Shown here: positions 53,807-63,103 of the stretch, one piece after another
Layout of the letters: every line of letters starts with the position of its first letter
Position numbering within the stretch: position 1 is the stretch's first letter
Notes under the pieces: model-generated
The model's input: the letters and a program-made list of their open reading frames with translations, nothing else
Database searches by the model: none
Told to the model about the DNA's origin: nothing
NCBI RefSeq assembly: GCF_018145875.1
Contig: NZ_JAGSSV010000004.1
Coordinates: 124,001-188,000 of the forward strand
Reading direction: 5' to 3'
Origin: Marinomonas vulgaris
GTDB taxonomy: Bacteria > Pseudomonadota > Gammaproteobacteria > Pseudomonadales > Marinomonadaceae
Length of the DNA stretch: 64,000 nt
Position numbers and translations under genes: made by a program

Positions 53807-55072
53807 ATGTTTATGGTTAATATGGTGATGGAACTCAGTTACGCATTGGATACCTTTTATTTCTTAATGTGTACTGCACTCGTAATGTGGATGGCGGCTG
53901 GCTTTTCGATGTTAGAGGCCGGCTTGGTGCGTGGTAAAAACACGGTCGAAATTCTGAATAAAAACGCTTTGTTGTATGGCATCGCGTGTTTTGTCTACTT
54001 GGTGGTGGGTTACAACGTTATGTACCCAGCGGATCCTATTAGCTCATACATTCCAGGTATTGGCTTTTTCTTGGGTGCGGATAATAGTGTAGAAGCGGTT
54101 GTGAATGGCGGTGCAGATGCTCCGTATTACTCGACTATGTCTGACTTCATTTTCCAAGCGGTGTTTGCCGCAGCCACCATGTCTATTGTGTCTGGTGCGG
54201 TTGCTGAGCGCATGCGCTTATGGCCCTTCTTGATCTTTGCCGTTGTTATGGTCGGTTTCATTTACCCAGTAGAAGGTTACTGGAAATGGGGCGGTGGCTT
54301 CCTAGATGAGTTGGGCTTCCAAGATTTTGCCGGTTCTGTTGTGGTTCACATGGCAGGTGCGGCAGCGGCTTTGGCAGCGGTGATCATGGTGGGTCCTCGT
54401 AAAGGTCGCTATGGTAAAAATGGTGAAATTCGTGCGATTCCTGGAGCGAATTTACCATTAGCTGCGTTGGGCATGTTCATTCTTTGGATGGGCTGGTTCG
54501 GATTCAACGGTGGCTCAGAACTTAAAATTTCTAACGTAGAAGAAGCCAACGCGGTTGCAAAAATCTTTGTTAACACTAATGCGGCGGCCGCCGCCGGTAT
54601 GATCGCAGCGGCTTTGTTAGCTCGTGCTTTGTTTGGTAAAACCGATTTAACCATGACTATTAACGGCGCGTTAGCGGGTTTGGTTGCCATTACTGCGGAA
54701 CCTTTGGCACCGTCTGCCGGCATGTCGTCTTTCATTGGTGCGATTGGCGGTATCGTCGTTGTACTTTCTGTCTTGATGCTAGATAGACTGAAAATTGATG
54801 ATCCAGTGGGTGCGATTTCTGTCCATGGCTCTGCGGGTATCTGGGGTATTTTTGCCGTGATGATTTCTAACGACGATGCCACTTTTATCGGTCAGTTAAC
54901 TGGCACTGTGTGTACTTTCTTGTGGATGTTCACGACAACCATTATTGCCCTTTGGGTAATTAAGAAAGTCATGGGTCTTCGTGCTAGCGAAGAAGAAGAA
55001 TTGGAAGGTATGGATATGCACGAATGCGGTATGCATGCTTACCCAGAGTTTGGTGTTGAAGCCAAAAAGTAG
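53807..55072 (+). CDS. amt: Amt-family ammonium/methylammonium transporter
   Basis: A 421-residue Amt channel with about eleven membrane helices. Landmarks: MWMAAGFSMLEAGLVRGKN, FQDFAGSVVVHMAGAAAAL (the first pore histidine region), ILWMGWFGFNGGSEL and SVHGSAGIWGIFAV (the second pore histidine). No glnK lies next to it, unlike the usual glnK-amtB pair, and its place between two methylamine operons suggests it imports methylammonium as well as ammonium. GGAG is close upstream of ATG 53807; ATGs a few codons later are alternatives. Confidence 0.93.
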   Translation: MFMVNMVMELSYALDTFYFLMCTALVMWMAAGFSMLEAGLVRGKNTVEILNKNALLYGIACFVYLVVGYNVMYPADPISSYIPGIGFFLGADNSVEAVVNGGADAPYYSTMSDFIFQAVFAAATMSIVSGAVAERMRLWPFLIFAVVMVGFIYPVEGYWKWGGGFLDELGFQDFAGSVVVHMAGAAAALAAVIMVGPRKGRYGKNGEIRAIPGANLPLAALGMFILWMGWFGFNGGSELKISNVEEANAVAKIFVNTNAAAAAGMIAAALLARALFGKTDLTMTINGALAGLVAITAEPLAPSAGMSSFIGAIGGIVVVLSVLMLDRLKIDDPVGAISVHGSAGIWGIFAVMISNDDATFIGQLTGTVCTFLWMFTTTIIALWVIKKVMGLRASEEEELEGMDMHECGMHAYPEFGVEAKK

Positions 55073-55114
55073 CGTCTTGCGCTGCACTTGTTGCGCCCCC
55101 CGAATAGCGTAACC

Positions 55115-55141
55115 AAAAGGCCCCGTTATGGGGCCTTTTTA
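55115..55141. terminator. Terminator between amt and the convergent IclR gene
   Basis: AAAAGGCCCC-GTTAT-GGGGCCTTTT, symmetrical with A- and T-runs, so it can serve both strands. Confidence 0.92.
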
Positions 55142-55150
55142 GTGGCTTCT

Positions 55151-55906
55151 TTAAGGCGCCGCTTGAGAAATTGCTCTGGCCGTGTTCAAAAGTTGCTCTT
55201 TGGCGGCTTCAAATTGTTCTTGATGGTTCATGATCTGATCGGCACCCGAAATGTTAATCGCTGCGATGGTTTTGCCCAAATAGTTGGTGATGGGGACGGC
55301 AATCGCCGTGGCGTTATCGGAGCGATTACTGGAAAAACCTTGCGCCCATTCTTTTTTGAGTAGTGTTTTTAGCTCAGGCAAAGACTGTGGGTAGGGGCCT
55401 GGATAGGAATCCAGCTGTAAAGTTTGATACATAGCATTAAGTTCTATCTCACTCAATTGCTGCAGTAAAACCCGACCCATAGCAGTGGTGTGACAAGGTA
55501 AGCGTGAACCAAGAGGAATGTTCACCGACAGTCTTTGTGATGCCTGCGAACGATAGATATAAACCGTTTCCAAGCCATCTCGAATCGCCAAATGGCACGA
55601 AATAGAGGTGTTGTCTCTTAGTTCGTTTAAGTGAGGTGCAGCGATGTCGACCAGATCGCGGCCCGCTAAAAATGCAAAGCCACGAGACACGACTTGCGGG
55701 CCAAGTTCATAGGCGTTACGAGTGACTTTTTGCAAATAGCCCATGTCTAAAAGGGTTTGCACAATGCGATAGGTAGAGGAGGCGCTAACGCCCAGAAAAT
55801 CGGCAAAATCCTGGGTATTCAGAACGCGTTTGTCCTTGTTGAACATTTCGATTATTTGCAAACCTCGAGATAACGCAGGAACATGGTAATCGGTGTTTGT
55901 AGTCAT
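55151..55906 (-). CDS. IclR-family transcriptional regulator
   Basis: A 251-residue regulator. Winged helix N terminus (LSRGLQIIEMFNKDKRV, QDFADFLGVSASSTYRIVQTLLDMGYL) and IclR effector domain (LPCHTTAMGRVLLQQLS, IAVPITNYLGKTIAAINISG). It sits between amt and the purU operon and is divergent from purU with about 210 bases between. Its likely targets are purU-folD-mgdABCD and perhaps amt; the effector could be N-methylglutamate, glutamylmethylamide or methylamine, all inference. Confidence 0.9.
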   Translation of the reverse strand: MTTNTDYHVPALSRGLQIIEMFNKDKRVLNTQDFADFLGVSASSTYRIVQTLLDMGYLQKVTRNAYELGPQVVSRGFAFLAGRDLVDIAAPHLNELRDNTSISCHLAIRDGLETVYIYRSQASQRLSVNIPLGSRLPCHTTAMGRVLLQQLSEIELNAMYQTLQLDSYPGPYPQSLPELKTLLKKEWAQGFSSNRSDNATAIAVPITNYLGKTIAAINISGADQIMNHQEQFEAAKEQLLNTARAISQAAP

Positions 55907-56118
55907 CTTTAATTCCGTATATGGTTTAATTTTTTGTATAGGTATTAGTTAGTTAAAAATACCACTATTTTTTGATTTTTACTTTCAAAAATAATTTATT
56001 TCAATATATTTGAATGTAACAGGTTAGTTAAGCAATAAATCCGAATTTATTTGTTCATATTTAAAATATATTTTTCTATATGAATTTTAATTTAACATGA
56101 AATAGGAGCCTAAAGGTC

Positions 56119-56973
56119 ATGTCAACCGAGTTTGTATTAAAAGCGTCTTGCGAAGCCACCAGCGGCATTGTTGCAGCCGTTACGTCATATCTTGCTGCTA
56201 ACGATTGCTACATTGCAGAAATGCATCAGTTTGATGACGAAGACAGTAATCGCTTTTTTATGCGGGCCGAATGCCGTATTCAAAATGCCAACATGACCAT
56301 TGATACCATCCGTGCAGGGTTTGATGCGCAAGTCGCTCAGTTCAATATGGAATGGGATATTTTAGACAAAAGCGAGCCGGTAAAGGTGTTGCTGATGGTG
56401 AGCAAATTTGATCACTGTTTAGACGACTTGCTATACCGTCACCGTAAAGGTGAATTGCCTATGGAAATCACCGCGGTGGTTTCTAACCACAAAGATCTTC
56501 GATCTATGGCAGAGCGCGAAGGCATTCGTTTTGTGCATCTACCGGTGAACAAAGACAACAAAGCAGAGCAAGAAGCGGCACTGCTCGACATCATGGCAGA
56601 AACCCAAACCGATCTTGTGGTGCTGGCTCGTTACATGCAAATCTTGTCTGACTCTCTATGTAAAAAGTTACAAGGTAGAGCCATCAACATTCACCATTCT
56701 TTCTTACCAGGTTTTAAAGGTGCGAAACCTTACCATCAAGCCCATCATCGTGGCGTCAAGCTCATTGGTGCAACGGCTCACTATGTCACATCAGACCTAG
56801 ATGAAGGCCCAATCATTGAGCAATCCGTGCAGCCAGTAGATCACACTTTTTCTCCTGAGCGTTTAGTGGCAGTGGGTCGTGATACGGAAACCGTTGCTCT
56901 GGCTAATGCGGTGCGCATGCATCTTGAACATCGCGTTTTCATGTATGGCAACAAATCCGTCGTTTTTAAATAA
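56119..56973 (+). CDS. purU: Formyltetrahydrofolate deformylase
   Basis: Hydrolyses 10-formyl-THF to THF and formate. The N-terminal ACT domain (residues 1-80, KASCEATSGIVAAVTSYLAAND) is followed by the formyltransferase-fold catalytic domain with NIHHSFLPGFKGAKPYHQAH and GATAHYVTSDLDEGPIIEQ (residues about 195-230). 284 residues, usual length. First gene of the purU-folD-mgdABCD operon. In methylamine clusters PurU lets the cell dispose of methyl carbon as formate and keep THF free. The 210-base leader is AT-rich. Confidence 0.95.
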   Translation: MSTEFVLKASCEATSGIVAAVTSYLAANDCYIAEMHQFDDEDSNRFFMRAECRIQNANMTIDTIRAGFDAQVAQFNMEWDILDKSEPVKVLLMVSKFDHCLDDLLYRHRKGELPMEITAVVSNHKDLRSMAEREGIRFVHLPVNKDNKAEQEAALLDIMAETQTDLVVLARYMQILSDSLCKKLQGRAINIHHSFLPGFKGAKPYHQAHHRGVKLIGATAHYVTSDLDEGPIIEQSVQPVDHTFSPERLVAVGRDTETVALANAVRMHLEHRVFMYGNKSVVFK

Positions 56974-56998
56974 TTCAAAATTTAGGTAGGAGACAGTC

Positions 56999-57874
56999 AT
57001 GACGATCAAAATTGACGGTAAAGCCCTCGCTGATGAAATTGTGCAAGGTGTGGCCGAAAAAGTCGCTGCTTTTAAAGAAAAGCACCAAATTACTCCAGGA
57101 TTAGCCGTCGTTTTGGTCGGCAACGACCCTGCAAGTTCTGTGTATGTTCGCAACAAGGTAAAGCGCTCAGAACAAGCCGGTTTGAACTCCATCGAGCATT
57201 ATTTGCCTGCCGATGTGAGCCAAGCTGAGTTAGACGCGTTAGTGGATACTTTAAATAAAGACGATTCGGTACATGGCATCTTGGTTCAATTGCCATTGCC
57301 AGCGCATTTGTCAGATCAAAGAGTCATCGAAGCCATTGCACCTGCCAAAGACGTGGACGGCTTTCACCCTGTCAGCGCAGGTCGATTAGTGACTGGTCAA
57401 CCTGCTTTGGTGCCTTGTACGCCGCTAGGGTGCATGATCATGCTAAATCGCCAGTGCGCGGATCTTTCAGGAAAGCATGCTGTGGTGATTGGTCGTTCGA
57501 ACATCGTGGGTAAACCCATGTCGAGCCTATTGCTGCAGGCAAATTGCACCGTGACCATCGTTCATTCGCGTACCAAAAACATCGAAGCCATCTGTAAAGA
57601 AGCGGACATCTTGGTTGCCGCCGTCGGTAAGCCCTTGTTCGTTAAACCTGATTGGGTAAAAGAAGGGGCGATTGTGATCGACGTGGGCATTAATGCGGTC
57701 GAAGTCGATGGCAAACGCAAGCTAGTGGGCGATGTAGATTACGAGGCTATTTTTCCTCATGCCTCGGCGATTACGCCGGTTCCAGGCGGGGTTGGCCCAA
57801 TGACGATTGCATGCCTAATGCAAAATACGCTGACAGCGGCTGAGTTTCAACTCGCCGACGCTGTTGCTGAATAG
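56999..57874 (+). CDS. folD: Bifunctional methylene-THF dehydrogenase/methenyl-THF cyclohydrolase
   Basis: Oxidises 5,10-methylene-THF to methenyl-THF and hydrolyses it to 10-formyl-THF. 291 residues. Active-site motif [14 protein letters not shown] with the catalytic lysine, [22 protein letters not shown] and [16 protein letters not shown] are all in place. The NADP-binding Rossmann part has [16 protein letters not shown]. Located between purU and mgdA, with 25 and 29 base gaps. This may be an operon-dedicated copy; a housekeeping folD may exist elsewhere, as usual in such clusters. Confidence 0.95.
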   Translation: MTIKIDGKALADEIVQGVAEKVAAFKEKHQITPGLAVVLVGNDPASSVYVRNKVKRSEQAGLNSIEHYLPADVSQAELDALVDTLNKDDSVHGILVQLPLPAHLSDQRVIEAIAPAKDVDGFHPVSAGRLVTGQPALVPCTPLGCMIMLNRQCADLSGKHAVVIGRSNIVGKPMSSLLLQANCTVTIVHSRTKNIEAICKEADILVAAVGKPLFVKPDWVKEGAIVIDVGINAVEVDGKRKLVGDVDYEAIFPHASAITPVPGGVGPMTIACLMQNTLTAAEFQLADAVAE

Positions 57875-57903
57875 CCACTTATTATTTACTAAGGAAGCAG
57901 GGT

Positions 57904-59151
57904 ATGCCTTTTTCATTACTAAAATACGGATTAAAAAACGATTATCCCTTTGAAAACGACATCGATTTACCGTCGCCGACGGAGCTAAAAAGACATTACG
58001 ATGTAGTGATAATTGGTGGTGGCGGTCATGGGGTTGCAACCGCGTATTATCTCGCCAAATACCATGGTATTACTAATGTGGCGATTTTGGAAAAGGGCTA
58101 CTTGGGCGGTGGTAACACAGCTCGAAATACGGCAGTAATTCGTTCTAATTATCTCACCTCGGAAGGGGTGAAATTTTACAAAGAATCCGTGGATCTGTTC
58201 AAAGGTTTGTCGAACGAGTTTGATTTTAACATCATGTATTCGTCTCGTGGTCAGCTTACTTTGGCGCACACGGACGCGACCATTCGCTCGTTTCGTCAGC
58301 GCACTGAGGTGAATACTCACTTTGGTGGCAAAACCGAATTGATCGATCCGCAACAAATCAAAGAACTCGTGCCAACGCTCAACATGAACCCAGCAGATAT
58401 GCCTATTCTAGCGGGTTTGTGGCATATCGATGGCGCAACAGCACGACACGATGCTGTGGCATGGGGTTACGCTAAAGGTGCGACCCAACGTGGTGTCGAG
58501 TTACACCAGTTAACCGAAGTCACCGATGTGATCATTGAAAACGGCAAAGCGACGGGTGTGAAAACCAACCGTGGTAACGTCAGTTGCGGTTGTATTGTTC
58601 AAGCAGTAGCAGGTCACAGCTCCATTGTGGCAGCGATGGCCGGTATTAAAATGCCCATTACCACTTACCCATTACAAGCCATGGTGACCCAGCCGGTTAA
58701 GCCTTTCTTGAATCCTTTGGTCAGTTCATCGGCTTTGCATTGTTATGTTCAGCAGACTGGTCGCGGTGAAATGGTGTTTGGTGGGGGCTCTGATCCTTAT
58801 CCGCTTTACAACACTCGTTCGACCCTCGATTTAAAAGAGAGCCTGCTGGCCAGTGCGGTGGAAATGTTCCCTTTCATGGCGAATTTGAAGTTAATGCGCC
58901 AATGGGCCGGCATTACAGACATGACCTCAGATTACAGCCCTATCATGGGGTTAAGTCCAGTAGAAAATTATTACCTTGATGCTGGCTGGGGTACATGGGG
59001 TTTCAAATCTACGCCAATTTGCGGAAAGACCATGGCGGAATTAGTCGCCAGTGGTGGCAAGGTGCCGGATCTGATCGCGCCGTTTGCCATGGATCGTTTT
59101 GATGTGTTCCGTCAAGTGAATGAAATGGGCGCGACAGCCGCCAGCCACTAA
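57904..59151 (+). CDS. mgdA: N-methylglutamate dehydrogenase subunit A (SoxB-like flavoprotein)
   Basis: A 415-residue FAD/FMN oxidoreductase. Residues 33-60 hold the dinucleotide motif VVIIGGGGHGVATAYYLAK, followed by EKGYLGGGNTARNT. TARHDAVAWGYA (near residue 180) has the histidine that carries covalent FMN in the beta subunit of heterotetrameric sarcosine oxidase. It is the subunit that would oxidise the N-methyl amine. By sequence alone it cannot be separated from SoxB; the adjoining gmaS-mgsABC cluster makes the N-methylglutamate role far more likely. Confidence 0.88.
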   Translation: MPFSLLKYGLKNDYPFENDIDLPSPTELKRHYDVVIIGGGGHGVATAYYLAKYHGITNVAILEKGYLGGGNTARNTAVIRSNYLTSEGVKFYKESVDLFKGLSNEFDFNIMYSSRGQLTLAHTDATIRSFRQRTEVNTHFGGKTELIDPQQIKELVPTLNMNPADMPILAGLWHIDGATARHDAVAWGYAKGATQRGVELHQLTEVTDVIIENGKATGVKTNRGNVSCGCIVQAVAGHSSIVAAMAGIKMPITTYPLQAMVTQPVKPFLNPLVSSSALHCYVQQTGRGEMVFGGGSDPYPLYNTRSTLDLKESLLASAVEMFPFMANLKLMRQWAGITDMTSDYSPIMGLSPVENYYLDAGWGTWGFKSTPICGKTMAELVASGGKVPDLIAPFAMDRFDVFRQVNEMGATAASH

Positions 59152-59161
59152 GGGGTAAGCA

Positions 59162-59473
59162 ATGAAAATTATGAATTGCCCATTGAATGGGCCAAGAAAC
59201 ATCAGTGAATTTGTCTACGGCGGCGAAGTGAAAACCATGCCGAACCACCAGACATGTTCTGACAAAGAATGGGCCGAATACGTGTTTTATTCTGACAACA
59301 CGATTCGTATCATCACCGAATGGTGGTATCACGCGGCATCCGGTTATTGGTTTATTGCTGAGCGACACACGGCCAGCGACGAAATTTTAAAAACCTACGA
59401 TCCATCTGAATTATTCAACCAGCGTGTCGATTTTGAGAGCAAGCCTGAGCTTGCCGAGGAGCAGTCAGTATGA
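59162..59473 (+). CDS. mgdB: N-methylglutamate dehydrogenase subunit B (SoxD-like small subunit)
   Basis: A 103-residue subunit. It begins CPLNGPRNISEFVYGGEV, where sarcosine oxidase delta has CPxCGxR with zinc-binding cysteines; the second cysteine is Asn here. The later H-x3-C zinc site is HAASGYW, again without Cys. The rest (WAEYVFYSDN, WWYHAASGYWFIAERHT, ILKTYDPSELF) follows the family. The zinc site therefore looks lost, which may be a mark of the Mgd subgroup. The stop overlaps the mgdC start by ATGA. Confidence 0.88.
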   Translation: MKIMNCPLNGPRNISEFVYGGEVKTMPNHQTCSDKEWAEYVFYSDNTIRIITEWWYHAASGYWFIAERHTASDEILKTYDPSELFNQRVDFESKPELAEEQSV

Positions 59474-62391
59474 GCGGCCAAAACCGATTACCCGCGCCTT
59501 TAGGCTTGTATATTACGCGTGATAAAAGTGTCAATTTCACCTTTGAAGGCAAAACGTATCAAGGCCTTGAAGGGGACACTATTGCCAGTGCCTTGATTGC
59601 GAACAATCAATGGCTGATGTCTCGTTCGTTCAAATATCACCGTCCTCGTGGTCCTTTGACCATGGCAGGGCAAGACGCCAATACTCTGGTTCAGCTTAGT
59701 AATGAGCCAAACGTCTTGGCGGACAGACAGGTTATTTCGTCCAATTTGAGTGTTACCGGCCAAAACTACAATGGCACGCTTGAAAAAGACAAAGACGACA
59801 AATTAGGCTACGCCGGACGTTTCATGCCAGTAGGCTTTTACTACCGTGCTTTCTACAAGCCTGCGGGCGTATGGGACAAATGGGAACCCTTCATCCGCAA
59901 AAAAGCGGGTCTAGGTTTTGCTGATTTAACTTTCAAGCCTGTGTATCACGACAAAGCCTATCTTTTCCATGATGTGGCCGTCATTGGCGCAGGCCCTGCG
60001 GGCATGGCAGCGGCATTAAAAGCGGCCAATGCAGGCGCCAGTGTTTTGCTGGTGGATGAAAACCCTATTTTGGGTGGCGCATTAACCTACCATCGTTTCG
60101 ATATCGAAGGCACTCGTGCGACGGCATTACGAGCACAATTAACCGCTGACGTTTTGAAGCACGACAAGATCAAGGTACTGACCAGTGCGACCTGTAACGG
60201 TTGGTTTACCGATAACTACTTGCCGGTGATCCAAGGTAACCGCATGTTCAAAGTGCGCGCCAAGCAGTGCATCGTGGCGTCTGGTGCTTTTGAGCAACAT
60301 GTGGTGTTTCGCAACAATGATGTGCCAGGTGTGGTGATGTCGAGTGCGGCCATGCGTTTGATGTCTCAATACGCCATTAAACCGGCCAACAAAGCCGTTG
60401 TTTTAACGGGCAACGACGATGGTTATTTGTGTGCGTTAGAGCTTTACAAAAACGGCGTAGAAGTCCCCGTTATTATCGACATGCGCCCTCAGGTTGACGA
60501 CTCCGCCTTGCACGATGCGGTCGTGGATTTGGGCATCAATGTGCTCTTTAACTCTACCGTATTTGAAGCGCTTCCCAGCTCAGATAAAAAGCGTTTGTCG
60601 GCGGTGAAAATTCACAGCATTACCGGCAAAGGGCAAGTTGCGGCCAGTGGTGTGACCATTCCGTGTGACTTATTGTGTATGTCAGCAGGTTATATGCCTG
60701 TCTACCAACTGCTTTGTCAGGCGGGTGCTAAGCTCAGCTACAACGATGACAGCGCTCGTTTTGCCTTGACCAATTTGCCAAACAACTTGCATGTGGCAGG
60801 GTCTGCCAATGGCGTTCACGAGTTGGACGCGGTCATCAATGACGGCGAGCAAGCGGCACACACCAGCTTGTTGTCTTTGGGTTTAGACAGCGAAGCACCG
60901 GCTCAGATGACGTGTCAGCGTCAAACCAATTTTCCTTGGCCTATTTTCAAACATCCGAAAGGCAAAGACTTCGTCGATTTTGATGAAGACTTGCAAGCAA
61001 AAGACATCATCAACGCAACACGCTTGGGTTACCGAGATGTGCAGCTGGTGAAACGCTTTTCGACCGTAGGCATGGGGCCATCACAAGGCCGTCATTCCGC
61101 TTTACCAACCGCGCGATTAGTCGCCGATGCCACACATCGTACGGTAACGGAAACGGGCGTGACGACAGCAAGACCGCCTTTTGTACCTGAAAAACTGGCA
61201 CACATTGCGGGGCGTATTTTTAGTCCGCATCGTTACACGCCGATGCATCAGCGTCATCTTGAATTGGGTGCGCACATGATTCCAGCGGGTGTTTGGCGTC
61301 GTCCAGCTTATTACGGTAAACCAGCGGATCGTAACAGCATTATTCAACAAGAAGCCAACATGGTCCGAACCGCTGTCGGCATGATCGACGTGAGCACATT
61401 AGGCGGCTTGGAAGTACGCGGCCCAGATGCAGCGGAATTTGTGAACCGTATTTATACCTTTGGTTTCTTGAAGCAGCCAGTGGGTAAAACACGTTACGCT
61501 GTGCTCACCAACGAGCAGGGTGTTGTAGTCGACGACGGTGTCTCTTGTCGTATCGCTGAGGATCATTTTTACATCACAGCCACCACCGGCGGTGTGGATG
61601 CTGTGTATCGCGAAATGACTAAGTGGAACGCACAATGGCGTTTAAGTGTGGACATCGCCAACGTAACAGCGGCGTTTTCTGCGGTCAATGTGGCAGGTCC
61701 TTTGGCGCGTAAAGTGTTGACCAAAGTATGCTCCGATGTAGACTTTTCTAACGAGAGTTTCCCCTACTTAGCTTATCGTGAAGGCACCATTCAAGGCATT
61801 CCTGTACGATTGTTACGAGTAGGTTTTGTGGGTGAATTAGGTTACGAAATACATATGCCAACCTTATTTGGTGAGGCCTTGTGGGATCTGTTAATGGAAG
61901 CTGGTGCGGAATTCAACATGAAACCCTTTGGCGTGGAAACACAGCGTTTGTTGCGCCTTGAAAAAGGCCATATCATTGTCAGCCAAGACACGGATGGTAT
62001 GTCGCACCCTGGGGAATTGTCTTTGGGTTGGGCGGTGAATCGCAAAAAGCCCTTCTTCCTTGGCAGTCGCTCGGTGGACATCGTGATGGCGCGTAAGCAA
62101 ACACGCAAATTGGTTGGCTTTAAATTAAGCGCACAAAGTACACGTCCGAAAGAAGGTCATATTGTGTTGGCGGCGGCGAATCAAGCGGATTGCGCGATTA
62201 CGGGCAACGTCACCTCGTCGGAATATTCCAGCACGGTAGGCGCAAACATCGGCATGGCCTTTGTCGGGATCGATCAGCAAGAAGTGGGCTCGACGTTCCC
62301 GATTCGAGTCGATAACGGGGAAATTGTCATGGCAGAAGTTGTTAAACTGCCGTTTTACGATGCTGGTAATGCACGTCAGGAGATCATCTAA
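59470..62391 (+). CDS. mgdC: N-methylglutamate dehydrogenase subunit C (SoxA-like alpha subunit)
   Basis: The 973-residue alpha subunit. N-terminal ferredoxin-like fold (FEGKTYQGLEGDTIASALI, SFKYHRPRGPLTMAGQ), then an NAD(P)-binding dehydrogenase domain (VIGAGPAGMAAALKAANAGA, residues about 172-200, and VAGSANGVHELDAVINDGEQA), and from about 585 a GcvT/aminomethyltransferase-like THF-binding half (MIPAGVWRRPAYYG, GMIDVSTLGGLEVRGPDAAEF, LGWAVNRKKPFFLG). The C-terminal half would transfer the methylene carbon to THF. Length agrees with sarcosine oxidase alpha (about 965-1000). Its stop overlaps the mgdD start by one base. Confidence 0.92.
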   Translation: MSGQNRLPAPLGLYITRDKSVNFTFEGKTYQGLEGDTIASALIANNQWLMSRSFKYHRPRGPLTMAGQDANTLVQLSNEPNVLADRQVISSNLSVTGQNYNGTLEKDKDDKLGYAGRFMPVGFYYRAFYKPAGVWDKWEPFIRKKAGLGFADLTFKPVYHDKAYLFHDVAVIGAGPAGMAAALKAANAGASVLLVDENPILGGALTYHRFDIEGTRATALRAQLTADVLKHDKIKVLTSATCNGWFTDNYLPVIQGNRMFKVRAKQCIVASGAFEQHVVFRNNDVPGVVMSSAAMRLMSQYAIKPANKAVVLTGNDDGYLCALELYKNGVEVPVIIDMRPQVDDSALHDAVVDLGINVLFNSTVFEALPSSDKKRLSAVKIHSITGKGQVAASGVTIPCDLLCMSAGYMPVYQLLCQAGAKLSYNDDSARFALTNLPNNLHVAGSANGVHELDAVINDGEQAAHTSLLSLGLDSEAPAQMTCQRQTNFPWPIFKHPKGKDFVDFDEDLQAKDIINATRLGYRDVQLVKRFSTVGMGPSQGRHSALPTARLVADATHRTVTETGVTTARPPFVPEKLAHIAGRIFSPHRYTPMHQRHLELGAHMIPAGVWRRPAYYGKPADRNSIIQQEANMVRTAVGMIDVSTLGGLEVRGPDAAEFVNRIYTFGFLKQPVGKTRYAVLTNEQGVVVDDGVSCRIAEDHFYITATTGGVDAVYREMTKWNAQWRLSVDIANVTAAFSAVNVAGPLARKVLTKVCSDVDFSNESFPYLAYREGTIQGIPVRLLRVGFVGELGYEIHMPTLFGEALWDLLMEAGAEFNMKPFGVETQRLLRLEKGHIIVSQDTDGMSHPGELSLGWAVNRKKPFFLGSRSVDIVMARKQTRKLVGFKLSAQSTRPKEGHIVLAAANQADCAITGNVTSSEYSSTVGANIGMAFVGIDQQEVGSTFPIRVDNGEIVMAEVVKLPFYDAGNARQEII

Positions 62392-62981
62392 TGGGATTCT
62401 ATAATTTAAGTTCTGCGCCTGAATTGCGCAAAAGCATGCTTAACCTAGACACCACCGCATCGATTCATTCCAGCATTAGCATGAAGGATTGCAGTGTGTT
62501 TTCTCGAGTCGGGTTTCGAGGAATTGGGGCGGAGGCGTTCTTGAACGCCAACAAAGTGCCTGTGCCTGCCAAGCCTAACCAATCGCTTTCTTTTCAAGAG
62601 GGTCTAGTGGTGTTGCGCTTGAGCAAATCGGAATTTTGGCTAATGAGCACCAACAACCAGAACCACGAGTTCATTGCGGCGTTAGAAGCCGCCGCTCAAG
62701 GCGTTGAAAACCTGTATCGTTTGTATTGCCAGCATAGCCACGCTTGCTTCCTTATTGAAGGACAAGACACAGGCACCATGTTTGCCAAAGTGTGTGGCGT
62801 GGATTTGAGCGCTCAAACGTTTAACGTGGGCGACGTGGTTCAAACATCGGTGGCCAGAATCAGCGCCATAGTGACAAAACAGACACAAGATGACAGCGAC
62901 TATATTCTGCTCTTTGCAGACATCGCCAGCGTACAGTATTTGTGGGAAGCCTTAACCGACGCTTCGGCAGAGTTTGCTTAA
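62391..62981 (+). CDS. mgdD: N-methylglutamate dehydrogenase subunit D (SoxG-like gamma subunit)
   Basis: A 196-residue subunit of the sarcosine oxidase gamma type. The FSRVGFRGIGAEAFL segment and the RLSKSEFWLMSTNN segment resemble the folate-binding GcvT-related fold of SoxG, but the family is poorly conserved. The last gene of the purU-folD-mgdABCD operon; TAATG links it to mgdC. A strong terminator follows after about 50 bases. Confidence 0.85.
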   Translation: MGFYNLSSAPELRKSMLNLDTTASIHSSISMKDCSVFSRVGFRGIGAEAFLNANKVPVPAKPNQSLSFQEGLVVLRLSKSEFWLMSTNNQNHEFIAALEAAAQGVENLYRLYCQHSHACFLIEGQDTGTMFAKVCGVDLSAQTFNVGDVVQTSVARISAIVTKQTQDDSDYILLFADIASVQYLWEALTDASAEFA

Positions 62982-63030
62982 ACGAACGACTTACATAGTC
63001 GTGTAAGCACAAAAAGGTATTTTATGGTTG

Positions 63031-63066
63031 CCACTAAACAAGGGTTTTTGTTTAGTGGTTTTTTTA
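63031..63066 (+). terminator. Terminator after the mgd operon
   Basis: CCACTAAACAA-GGGTTT-TTGTTTAGTGG, a perfect 11-bp stem, then seven T. Confidence 0.92.
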
Positions 63067-63103
63067 TTTTAAGAGGCTCTTTTTTTATCGCTAAAATTTT
63101 GTG

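Noticed and set aside
54409..54882. A 157-codon minus-strand frame inside amt
   Set aside because: Its composition is the usual reverse-frame shadow of a glycine/alanine-rich membrane protein.
57904..62981. Plain sarcosine oxidase soxBDAG operon
   Set aside because: The subunits look alike, but gmaS-mgsABC beside them, purU-folD in the operon and the altered zinc site in the small subunit favour N-methylglutamate dehydrogenase. A role with sarcosine is not excluded.
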